Below, one piece after another: positions 20,221 to 28,069 of a stretch of DNA of 40,037 bases (its first letter is position 1; the number at the start of each line of letters is the position of its first letter). The stretch covers positions 1 to 40,037 of the forward strand of contig JAJXTS010000006.1 of assembly GCA_021783595.1 (NCBI GenBank), given 5' to 3'. This DNA is from Chloroflexota bacterium. GTDB lineage: Bacteria; Chloroflexota; Limnocylindria; Limnocylindrales; CSP1-4. A program made the translations under genes and the position numbers. The notes under the pieces were generated by a model that searched no databases, was not told the DNA's origin, and was given only the letters and a program-made list of their open reading frames with translations.

Positions 20221-21534
20221 TCAGATCAGCATCTCCGGCCGGCGAACGCCGGGCTCGCTGAACCGGGCCAGCCGAAACCCCTCGATCGGCAGCGGGCTGA
20301 CGCCGTCGACGGCCAGTCCGGCCGCGATCGCGCCCAGGGCCGGCCCGAGGGTGAAGCCGTGCCCGGACAGACCCGTGATGATCGTCAGGCCCTCCGGGCC
20401 GCACGCCCCGTCGATCACGGGCAGCCCGTCGGGCGTCATGTCCACGAGCCCGCCCCAGTAGCGCGCGGGCGTCGCGGCGGCCATCGCGGGGATCACGCCG
20501 GCGAGCCTCGCCAGCGCACGGTCCACCGCGACCCGGTCGGGGCGCGGCTCGGGCGACCGGTCGGGCACCAGCCGAGTGTCCAGCGTGGACATCGTCGCGA
20601 TCTGGCGGAGGATTCTCCGTGCGCCGAGCTGGAGTCGAAGGTGGCTGCGGAAGTCGGCAGCCCGGCTGAGCCAGAACCGCAGCCCGTTGAGGTCGTAGAG
20701 GGACACCTCGTGCCGCACGACGGCGTTGAGCCCGCCGCTGACGACGACCCGGCCCCCCGGGCGCTGGCGCGCACCGAAGCCGAACGCGCGGATCGTCTGG
20801 CGGAAGACGGGCGGGAGCGCCTTCGTCTCGACTTCCGACATCACCACCGGCATGATCGGCACCGCCAGCCCGACGGTGCTCGCCAGATACGGCGTCCAGG
20901 CGCCGCCGGCAACGACCACGGCACTCGCCGCGACCGTGCCGGCAGAGGTCTCGAGGCCGGCAACGCGGCCCGCGCGCTCGATGACCCGCGTCGCCTTCAC
21001 GCCGTAGGCGACGCCCGCGCCGCGATCCAGGGCTCGCCGCACGAAGGCCTCCGTGCCCTTCTCGGGCTGGCACTGGGCGTCGATCGGGCTCCACATCGCG
21101 CCGAGGAACGGTCCCGTGGCCGCCGGCAGGACCTCGCGGGTCTGGTCGGGGTCGAGGAGGGCAACGTCCGCGAGGCCGGACGCGTGAGCCTCGTCCACGA
21201 GGCCGCGCAGCACCGGCAGGTCCGAGTCCCGGGTGGCGAAGTAGAGGTTGCCGCCGACGACGAACTCGAAGTCTGCCTCCTCGGCCGCCTCGCGCCACAG
21301 CCGGAGCGCCTCGACGGCGAGCGGGAACTCTGCCGCGTGGCGGCCCTGCACCCGGAGGCTGCCCTGCGCGCGCCCGGAGCCCTCGTGCGCGGGCCCGTCC
21401 TCCTTCTCGACCAGCAGGACCGACGCGCCGCGCGCGGCGACGGCGGCGGCGGTCGCCGCTCCGGTGATCCCCGCCCCGACGACCACGACGTCGGCCCCGG
21501 ACGGCAGCTCCCGCCCGCCGACCGCCGGGCTCAC
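20221..21534 (-). CDS. FAD-dependent oxidoreductase (DadA/glycine oxidase family)
   Basis: ADVVVVGAGITGAATAAAVAARGASVLLVEKE dinucleotide-binding motif; ARYWGGLVDMTPDGLPVID, ITGLSGHGFTLGPALG; probable GTG start overlapping the upstream stop. Confidence 0.9.
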   Translation of the reverse strand: MSPAVGGRELPSGADVVVVGAGITGAATAAAVAARGASVLLVEKEDGPAHEGSGRAQGSLRVQGRHAAEFPLAVEALRLWREAAEEADFEFVVGGNLYFATRDSDLPVLRGLVDEAHASGLADVALLDPDQTREVLPAATGPFLGAMWSPIDAQCQPEKGTEAFVRRALDRGAGVAYGVKATRVIERAGRVAGLETSAGTVAASAVVVAGGAWTPYLASTVGLAVPIMPVVMSEVETKALPPVFRQTIRAFGFGARQRPGGRVVVSGGLNAVVRHEVSLYDLNGLRFWLSRAADFRSHLRLQLGARRILRQIATMSTLDTRLVPDRSPEPRPDRVAVDRALARLAGVIPAMAAATPARYWGGLVDMTPDGLPVIDGACGPEGLTIITGLSGHGFTLGPALGAIAAGLAVDGVSPLPIEGFRLARFSEPGVRRPEMLI

Positions 21535-22643
21535 GAGGCGCCCCGGGCGTCGAGCCAGGCGACGGCGTCCAGGTCCACCGTCACCCCCAGGCCCGGCCCT
21601 GCCGGCACCGCCACGCTGGAATCGGCGACGTCGATCTGCTCCACGGTGATCTGCTCCCGGTACTTGAGGGGCCCCACGAGGTAGGAGGGGAACGCGAGGT
21701 CGGGCAGGGCCGCCGCCACGTGCAGGCCCATCGCGGTCGCGACGCCCATCTCGAGGACCGAGCCGACCACGGCGCCGACGCCGAACGCGGCCGCGAGCTG
21801 GGCGATCGCCATCGCGGCCGTCGGGCCGCCCACCTTGGAGTGGCCGATGTTCAGGACGCTCGCGGCCCCGGCGGCCACGAGGCGCGCGGCGTCCTCCCTG
21901 GACCGGACGGCCTCGTCGGCGATCACGGTGAACCCGCGGTCCGCGACCGACGGGGGGAGGGCGGGCGGGCGCTCCGCCGACATCGGCTGCTCCACGACGC
22001 GGATGGCGAGCCCGTCGAGCTCCGGCAGAGCGCGCGCGAAGTCGTCGGCTGACCACTGGCCGTTGATGTCGACGAGCAGCCGGGTCGCTGGGCCGACGGC
22101 GTCGCGCACGGCCCGCAGCCGGGCGAGGTCTGCCCGCAGCTCCCCGCGGCCCGCGTACAGCTTCAGCCAGCGGTAGGCGTCGCGCTGCGCCAGGGCCGTC
22201 TCCGCCATCCGCGAGGCATCCTCGTCCCAGCCCACCGAGCCGTGGACCTCGACCCGATCGCGGAAGGCCCCGCCCAGGAGTTGCGACGCCGGGATGCCGA
22301 GAGCGCGACCGGCGAGGTCGATGAGCGCGGTGTCGACCGCCGCCTGCGTGAAGGGCGCGCCGACGAGGGCCGGCCCGATCGCCGACAGCAGCGGCCAGCG
22401 GTCGAGCGGGTCGCGGCCCAGCAGCGCCGGCGCGACGACCTCGGCGACGAGGGCCACCACGGACGCCTGCGTCTCCGACGTGAACGCCGGCACGGGGCAC
22501 GCCTCGCCCCACCCGACGTGGCCCTCGCTGCCCCGGATCGCCACCAAGACGTTGGGCGACGCGGTGCGCGTGGTCTGACCGAACCGGAACGGGACGCGGA
22601 ACGACGCCTTGAGTGGGATTGCCTCGACGGACTCGATGCGCAT
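21531..22643 (-). CDS. Enolase-superfamily (mandelate racemase/muconate lactonizing enzyme) protein
   Basis: MRIESVEAIPLKASFRVPFRFG..., LKLYAGRGELRADLARL, LLVDINGQWS, VIADEAVRSREDAARL. Confidence 0.9.
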   Translation of the reverse strand: MRIESVEAIPLKASFRVPFRFGQTTRTASPNVLVAIRGSEGHVGWGEACPVPAFTSETQASVVALVAEVVAPALLGRDPLDRWPLLSAIGPALVGAPFTQAAVDTALIDLAGRALGIPASQLLGGAFRDRVEVHGSVGWDEDASRMAETALAQRDAYRWLKLYAGRGELRADLARLRAVRDAVGPATRLLVDINGQWSADDFARALPELDGLAIRVVEQPMSAERPPALPPSVADRGFTVIADEAVRSREDAARLVAAGAASVLNIGHSKVGGPTAAMAIAQLAAAFGVGAVVGSVLEMGVATAMGLHVAAALPDLAFPSYLVGPLKYREQITVEQIDVADSSVAVPAGPGLGVTVDLDAVAWLDARGAS

Positions 22644-22698
22644 GGGCGAGTGCTCCTGCCGGTGGACTGGATCAGACCTTACCACTGTGGGCCACGAA

Positions 22699-22779
22699 GT
22701 AGTCCACTCATAACCCACTTCCCCGCCGGGCGCCACCACACACGCTCGATCGCCGCCCCAGCGCGGTACAGTGGTCCAC
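22699..22779. promoter_or_regulatory. Candidate GntR operator half-sites in the divergent intergenic region
   Basis: AGTGGACTAC (minus, 22699-22708) and AGTGGTCCAC (plus, 22770-22779) in the enolase-superfamily/gntR intergenic region. Confidence 0.3.
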
Positions 22780-22793
22780 GCAGGAGGTGGCTG

Positions 22794-23441
22794 TTGCTCG
22801 GATCGCGCCGTCGGTCAGGACTCGTCGTCGAGCAGATCGTCGGCCTCGTGAGGGCAGGCGGGCTGCGGCCCGGTCAGGCGCTGCCCACGGAGCGCGAGCT
22901 CAGCGCATCGCTCGGCGTGAGCCGGACGGTCGTGCGTGAGGCGTTCGCCGAGCTCGAGCGCCGGGGCCTGGTCCGGGCGGTTCGCGGGTCGGGACGCTAT
23001 CTGCGCGATGCCCAGGACCTGCCGCCCGGCGAGCGGGTCCTCGAGACCGCCTCGATCGCCGACATCCTCGAGGCCCGTCGGCTGCTGGAGGTCCAGGTCG
23101 TCGAGCTGGCCTGCGAGCGGCGGACCTCCGACGACTCGCGGAGGATCGCGGAGGCGGCGCGGCAGCTGACGCGCTGGGAGGACAACGTCGCGTTCCATGT
23201 GGCGGTCGCCGCCGCGGCCCACAACTTCGTGCTGGAGCGGTGGATCCGCGAGCAGCTCGAGATCGCCGGCGGGCTCCACCAGCGAGAGCGCTACGAGGAC
23301 GCCCAGGAGATGGACCGCATGCGGGCGGAGCACCTCGAGATCGCTGACGCGATCGCCGCGCGTGACGGGCCGCGGGGGGCCGACGCCATCCGGGTCCATC
23401 TCGAGCGGACGAGGCGCGCCGTCGTCAGCGGCACCGCCTGA
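22794..23441 (+). CDS. GntR/FadR-family transcriptional regulator (FCD domain)
   Basis: VVEQIVGLVRAGGLRPGQALPTERELSASLGVSRTVVREAFAELERRGLVRAVRGSGRYL; FCD-like C-terminus; TTG start inferred from AGGAGG just upstream. Confidence 0.9.
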   Translation: MLGSRRRSGLVVEQIVGLVRAGGLRPGQALPTERELSASLGVSRTVVREAFAELERRGLVRAVRGSGRYLRDAQDLPPGERVLETASIADILEARRLLEVQVVELACERRTSDDSRRIAEAARQLTRWEDNVAFHVAVAAAAHNFVLERWIREQLEIAGGLHQRERYEDAQEMDRMRAEHLEIADAIAARDGPRGADAIRVHLERTRRAVVSGTA

Positions 23442-23571
23442 GGTGGCCGGGGTGCTCGCCCGCCGACGAGCGGCAGCCGGTGGGCCGGCGCTCCGCTGAT
23501 CGAGCCGCGGCTGGTGGCCGATCCGGCCGCGGGCTGTATCCTTGGGGTCCGCGATCCCGGATCGCGGGCGC

Positions 23572-23647
23572 GCGCCTGTAGCTCAGCGGATAGAGCGTCG
23601 GCCTCCGGAGCCGAAGGTCGCAGGTTCGAATCCTGTCGGGCGCGCCA
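23572..23647 (+). tRNA. tRNA-Arg (CCG)
   Basis: GCGCCTGTAGCTCAGCGGAT...TCGGC CTCCGGA GCCGA...GGTTCGAATCCTGTCGGGCGCGCCA; acceptor GCGCCTG/CGGGCGC, anticodon CCG. Confidence 0.95.
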
Positions 23648-24351
23648 TTTCAACCTTCTCGGGCAGCGCCAGCGCCAGACCGTGCGCGTAGGCCGCCTGC
23701 GTCAGCCGGACACCCACGATCTCGGGGCCGGCGACTGTGATCCGGTCGTAGATGGCGTGGAGCACGTCCGCCTTCTCCTTCGACTTCTCGGGGGCTTGGA
23801 GCGACTCGCCGAGGGCGCGCAGCCACTCGACGGCGCGCTCGGCGGGTAGTCCGGCGGCCGTCCGTTCGGTGACCGCGTCCCGCTGCTGGCGGAGTGCCTT
23901 CAGCCGGGCGAGGTATGCCTCGTCGCCGAGCCGGCCGCCGGCGTGCTCGAGCGCGAGCTCGCGGATCTGGCGCTCGATCCGCGCCCGGTCGATCTCGACC
24001 GGCTGCTGGCTGGACCCCAGCGCCGCGGCGACCGAGGCCATGGGTGCGGTCGTCGAGGGCGAGGCCCGCGACCTGCGCCAGGACCGGCGCCTCCCACGTC
24101 GCATCGCCGAGGCGTGCCCTGCGGCCCCATGCCTCGCACGGCTTGGCGCGCTGCTTGCGGTGGCGGCCGCCGGCGAAGGTGCCGTCGTTGCGCAGCCGCC
24201 GCCCGCAGACGCACGCGAGGAGGCCGCCCAGGAGGTCGACCCGGTCGCGGTCCCTCGGTCCGCCGCCGCGGGTCCGGAAGCGTCGCACGTCCTCCACGCG
24301 TGCCCAGAGCTCGTCCGACACCGGCGGGTTCGCGCGCCAGGGCGCGGGCTT
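23585..24351 (-). pseudogene. Serine recombinase C-terminal remnant (copy 1)
   Basis: Homologous to 28137-28835 at protein level (APWRANPPVSDELWARVEDVRRFRTRGGGPRDRDRVDLLGGLLACVCGRRLRNDGTF...; ITVAGPEIVGVRLTQAAYAHGLALALPEKV); frameshift near 24050; no N-terminal catalytic domain. Confidence 0.85.
23632..23647. repeat. att core, tRNA-side copy (attL-like)
   Basis: CCTGTCGGGCGCGCCA = 3' end of tRNA-Arg, identical to 28121-28136. Confidence 0.75.
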
Positions 24352-24363
24352 GAGGGATTTGGC

Positions 24364-24394
24364 GAGCACGGCCCGGGCAACGCGGGCCGTGCTC
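24364..24394. terminator. Terminator hairpin downstream of beta-helix gene 1
   Basis: GAGCACGGCCCG...CGGGCCGTGCTC, duplicated at 32790-32820. Confidence 0.7.
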
Positions 24395-24412
24395 GAGTCG
24401 TTCGCGGTGGAC

Positions 24413-25669
24413 TCAGAAGCCGACCTGCGTCCCGAAGTGATTGTGGAGCCATGTGTTCGGTCCGGCGGTGTCGGTTTGGAGGGCGTCGATCTCGCCGTTC
24501 GCATACGCGGTGTTGTCGGTGAGGGTGTTGCCGGTCGGGCCCTTGTCCAGAACGAAGCCGAAGCTCCCGTTCCTCACGGCGACGTTCCCGGCGAACGTGC
24601 CGCCCGTCGTGGCCTCGAACAGGCCAAAGCCGGCGACGCTGTTCGCGCGCGCGATGTTGCCCTCGACCCTCGGGTTGGCCGCGGTGCCGAAGTCGAAGCC
24701 ACTGTTGCCGTTGCCGGTGGCGGTGTTGCCCGTGAGGCGGGCGTCGGCGGCGAAGTAGACGCGGATGCCGGAGTCGGCGTTGCCGGCGGCGCGATTCTGG
24801 CGGACGGTCGCCCGGTCGGAGCCGTAGCTCACCCAGATCCCCAGCCCTCCGTTGCCGGACGCCGTGTTGCCGATGAATCGGCAGTCGGGGCTCGACTCGA
24901 TGTAGAGGCCGTTCCCGCCGTTGGCTCTGGCGACGTTGGCCTCGATGTCGAGGCTGCTCGAGGCCTGGATGTTGAAGCCGTCGAGCCCGTTGCCCGTCAC
25001 CGTGTTCGCCGCGATCCGACTGTTCGTGACGCCGTTGATGACGAAGCCGAAGTTGACGTTGTCGCGGGCGACGTTGTGGGTGAGGCTGAGGTCCGCCGCT
25101 GGTTCGACGTGGAAGCCGTCGCCATTCCGCGACGAGGTGTTCGAGCTGACGGTCGCCCCAGAGCTGCCGTCCACGAGCGCGAAACCGGCCCACGCGTGGC
25201 CAGTCGCGATGTTGTCCCGGATCAGCGCGCCAGGCGAGTGCTGGAGGACGATGCCGTACGCCCCGCCGTTGCGGATGGTGTTGCCCACGATGACCGCGCC
25301 CGGCGACTCGGGGAGGTAGACGTTGTGGTCCGGGCTGCCCGTGACCGTATTGCCGTCGAGGCGGAGCCCGCGGCTGCCGTACGCGTAGATGCCGGTCGGG
25401 GCGAACCCCGTCACGACACAGTTCCTGATCGTGACGTCGGTTACCTCGTCCGCGCGGATCCCGACGGTGTCCGGAGCGCCGCTGCCGACGACCCTGTGGC
25501 CGGCGCAGTCGAGGGTGACGCCGCTGGCGCCGATGACGACGTTGCCGACGTGGTCGGCCGTCAGGGTCGTGCTGGTCGTGATGAGCAGCTCGCCGGCGCT
25601 GGCGGACACCGGCGCCGCGCCGAGCAGGAGCAGCGCTGAAGCAGCGATGACGACGACAGTGCGTCTCAT
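24413..25669 (-). CDS. Secreted right-handed parallel beta-helix (NosD-like) repeat protein, copy 1
   Basis: Signal peptide MRRTVVVIAASALLLLGAAPVSASA; repeating units such as GIVLQHSPGALIRDNIATGHAWAGFALVDGSSGATVSSNTSSRNGDGFHVEPAADLSLTHN. Confidence 0.88.
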   Translation of the reverse strand: MRRTVVVIAASALLLLGAAPVSASAGELLITTSTTLTADHVGNVVIGASGVTLDCAGHRVVGSGAPDTVGIRADEVTDVTIRNCVVTGFAPTGIYAYGSRGLRLDGNTVTGSPDHNVYLPESPGAVIVGNTIRNGGAYGIVLQHSPGALIRDNIATGHAWAGFALVDGSSGATVSSNTSSRNGDGFHVEPAADLSLTHNVARDNVNFGFVINGVTNSRIAANTVTGNGLDGFNIQASSSLDIEANVARANGGNGLYIESSPDCRFIGNTASGNGGLGIWVSYGSDRATVRQNRAAGNADSGIRVYFAADARLTGNTATGNGNSGFDFGTAANPRVEGNIARANSVAGFGLFEATTGGTFAGNVAVRNGSFGFVLDKGPTGNTLTDNTAYANGEIDALQTDTAGPNTWLHNHFGTQVGF

Positions 25670-25770
25670 GGGTAGGGATCCTCCCGGGACGCCCATCGCG
25701 GGTGGGTCTCGCCAGTGGCTCGGCGTGGTCCTGGCGACCGTGGCGCGGACCGCGCGTCAAAGCCTCCCGC
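25670..25770 (-). promoter_or_regulatory. Conserved structured 5' leader, copy (a), upstream of beta-helix 1
   Basis: GCGGGAGGCTTTGACGCGCGGTCCGCGCCACGGTCGCCAGGACCACGCCGAGCCACTGGCGAGACCCACCCGCGATGGGCGTCCCGGGAG(G); alignable to copies b, c, d. Confidence 0.75.
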
Positions 25771-25832
25771 TACTGGGGAGACGTTGGAAGTCGTCACCTG
25801 TGACATCCAGAGGCAAACGGCTCCCTGTCGCC

Positions 25833-26127
25833 TCAGCGGTGCCATTCGGCACCGGCTCGCGCGAGCACGTCCTGGGACTGGAGGGACCTGGGGAGACCCT
25901 CCGGCTCGGGCCAGCCGCTCCGCCAGGATCCACACGAGCTGGGCTGTCGTCTCCGCGCCCACCTTGGACCGCGCGTTCGCCAGGTGGTGCTTGACCGTCG
26001 AGTGCGACAGGCCGAGCCGGTGGGCGGCCGCCTCTCGGACCCGGCGATCAAGACGGCGACGACGACCTCCCGCTCGGTGGCGCGCTCGGTCGGCCCGAGT
26101 GCGGGCCCTCACGCGGTGAGCCCCGCC
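25833..26127 (-). pseudogene. Small LuxR-type HTH regulator, copy 1 (frameshifted)
   Basis: AAHRLGLSHSTVKHHLANARSKVGAETTAQLVWILAERLA in one frame and LPRSLQSQDVLARAGAEWHR in another; homologous to 27776..28069 and 34194..34592. Confidence 0.7.
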
Positions 26128-26159
26128 GTGGCCAGCCACTCGTCGCGGCCCTCGATCGG

Positions 26160-26205
26160 GATCCGGTAGGTTGCCAACGCGTGTCGGGCCGTCCGGCGCG
26201 CCATT
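26160..26205. repeat. Diverged att-like junction between units 1 and 2
   Basis: GATCCGGTAGGTTGCCAACGCGTGTCGGGCCGTCCGGCGCGCCATT, colinear with GATCTCGCAGGTTGCTAACGCGCGCCCGACACCTGTCGGGCGCGCC at 34613-34658. Confidence 0.5.
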
Positions 26206-26586
26206 GCCTTGAATCGCGACAGGTCGCCGACGCGATGGGCAGCCGGTATTTCGTCGCGCGCGGGAGTCGCCACGACGATGCGGCCGCCGCGGGCCCGCAC
26301 GTCGGCGAACAGACTGGCCGCGAACCCGCCCGTCCGGCGGGCGTCGCCCTCGCCCAGAGTCCGCCGGGGCCCGGGAGCAGCCTCGCGGCGGGGACGGTCA
26401 CACCGCCTCGCTGTAGGTCCGTTGTGGCAGTTCCCCCACTCCGCGACGCGCAGCGGCCCTCGTACTCCCCGCGGGCGGTTGCCGAGGTCGGGGGCGGTCG
26501 ACCAACTCCCGCGTGAAGCGACCGAGCCGTCCGTGGTGTTGCGGAACGCTCGGGGAACGCTCCCCCGCCAACGTTGGCCCCATCAC

Positions 26587-26683
26587 GCGGGATGCTTTGA
26601 CGCGCGGCCCAAGTACTGGCCGCCGGGGCCGCGCCGAGCCACTGGCGAGACCGACCCGCTTGGGGGCGTCCCGGGAGGTATCG
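26587..26683 (+). promoter_or_regulatory. Conserved structured 5' leader, copy (b), upstream of the collagen-like gene
   Basis: GCGGGATGCTTTGACGCGCGGCCCAAGTACTGGCCGCCGGGGCCGCGCCGAGCCACTGGCGAGACCGACCCGCTTGGGGGCGTCCCGGGAGGTATCGATG. Confidence 0.75.
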
Positions 26684-27529
26684 ATGCGCGGGCACCTGCC
26701 CATGTCCATGCTCGCCGCGTTCGCCGCGCTGACGGTCGTCAGCGGCGCCGTGCTCGCGGGCTCCACCTGGAACGTCCCGACGAACGGGGTGTTCTACGCC
26801 TGCTACGACAGCGGCGGGAACGTCAAGTTCATCGACTTCAGCGTGACCAAGAAGTGCCCCTCCAACTGGACGGGCCCGGTGCAGTGGAGCCAGACCGGGC
26901 CGCAGGGCCTCCAGGGGCCCAAGGGCGACACCGGCCTGACGGGCCTGAAGGGGGACACCGGGGCCACGGGGCCCAAGGGCGACACCGGGGCCACCGGGGC
27001 GACGGGGCCCAAGGGCGACACGGGCCTGACGGGCGACACCGGGGCCACGGGCGCCACGGGGCCCAAGGGCGACAAGGGCGACACGGGCCTGACGGGCCTC
27101 ACCGGCGCGACCGGGCCTGCGGGGACCGACGGCAAGGATGGCGTCCCGGGCAAGGACGGCCTGAATGGGACCAACGGCATCGACGGCAAGGACGGCGCGC
27201 CGGGTGCGACCGGGCCGGCCGGGCCCGCAGGCCCCAAGGGCGACAAGGGCGATTCCGGAACGGCTGGGCTCACCACACGTGAGGTCTGGGCCGTCTTTGC
27301 GGTCGCACCAGGCGGGGTCGGATACGGGGGGCCCGACTGTGCTCCGGGCGAATTGGTGACAGGCGGCGGGTTCCAGATCGCCGACGCCACACTCGTGGTT
27401 TATGAGAACAAGGCCCACTTCGACAGCAGCCCCGATCAGCTCAATGGGTGGTGGGCGTCGGCACGGAACGAAGGCTCCCACTCGCAGAATCTCGTCGTGT
27501 TCGCGATCTGCCTCGGGTTCGGTTCCTGA
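26684..27529 (+). CDS. Collagen-like (GXY repeat) secreted protein
   Basis: Signal-like N-terminus, then [43 protein letters not shown]... about 40 GXY triplets, and a C-terminal domain with [17 protein letters not shown]. Confidence 0.92.
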   Translation: MRGHLPMSMLAAFAALTVVSGAVLAGSTWNVPTNGVFYACYDSGGNVKFIDFSVTKKCPSNWTGPVQWSQTGPQGLQGPKGDTGLTGLKGDTGATGPKGDTGATGATGPKGDTGLTGDTGATGATGPKGDKGDTGLTGLTGATGPAGTDGKDGVPGKDGLNGTNGIDGKDGAPGATGPAGPAGPKGDKGDSGTAGLTTREVWAVFAVAPGGVGYGGPDCAPGELVTGGGFQIADATLVVYENKAHFDSSPDQLNGWWASARNEGSHSQNLVVFAICLGFGS

Positions 27530-27775
27530 TTACTGGTAGCGGAAGATGGGACCTGGGCCCCGACGGGCACGCCGGGGGCCCAGGCTCGATGTGGCAGGTC
27601 ACGCGCACGGGATCCGCGCGCATCGCCTGACCCGGCCCCCGGCGCCGCAGCGGGGGTTCCAACACCTCGGACCATGGGAAGCGCACCGAGGCCCATCCAG
27701 TTGCGGTAACCGTACGGATCCTCCCGGTCGCACGGAGCGTCGCCTTCTCGCGGTCCCAGTAGCGCCACGACCCCG

Positions 27776-28069
27776 TCAAGCAGACCGCTGCTCGTCCGTC
27801 GGGCCCAGGCCCCCGGGCTCGGGCAGCCGCGGCGCCAGGATCCACACGAGCTGCGCCGTCGTCTCCGCCCCCACCTTCGACCGCGCGTTCGCCAGGTGGT
27901 GCTTCACGGTCGAGTGTGACAGGCCGAGCCGGTGGGCGGCCGCCTTCTCCGACCCGGCGACGAGGACCGCTGCGACGACGCCGACCTCGCGGTCCGTGGC
28001 GCGCTCTGCGGCCTCACGGTCAGCCCGGGTCCGGGCCCTCACGCGGTCAAGCCCGCCGCGGCCAGCCAC
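27776..28069 (-). CDS. Small LuxR-type HTH regulator, copy 2
   Basis: DREVGVVAAVLVAGSEKAAAHRLGLSHSTVKHHLANARSKVGAETTAQLVWILA; GTG start; no receiver domain. Confidence 0.75.
   Translation of the reverse strand: MAGRGGLDRVRARTRADREAAERATDREVGVVAAVLVAGSEKAAAHRLGLSHSTVKHHLANARSKVGAETTAQLVWILAPRLPEPGGLGPTDEQRSA

Noticed and set aside
23583-23660. Peptide ARPTGFEPATFGSGG
   Set aside because: Translation of the tRNA-Arg gene on the opposite strand, not an independent protein. Used only to show what the recombinase frame becomes at attL.
25740-25840. Resemblance of the opposite strand of leader (a) (GCGTCAAAGCCTCC, GGCAAACGG) to the c-di-GMP-I (GEMM) riboswitch
   Set aside because: The AAAGCC element is not kept in copies b-d, the order of motifs is wrong, and it is on the strand opposite the cargo gene
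26890-27270. Short-period repeats that could suggest a CRISPR or satellite array
   Set aside because: They are the 9-nt GXY codon periodicity of the collagen-like gene. No CRISPR repeat-spacer pattern or cas genes found in the window.
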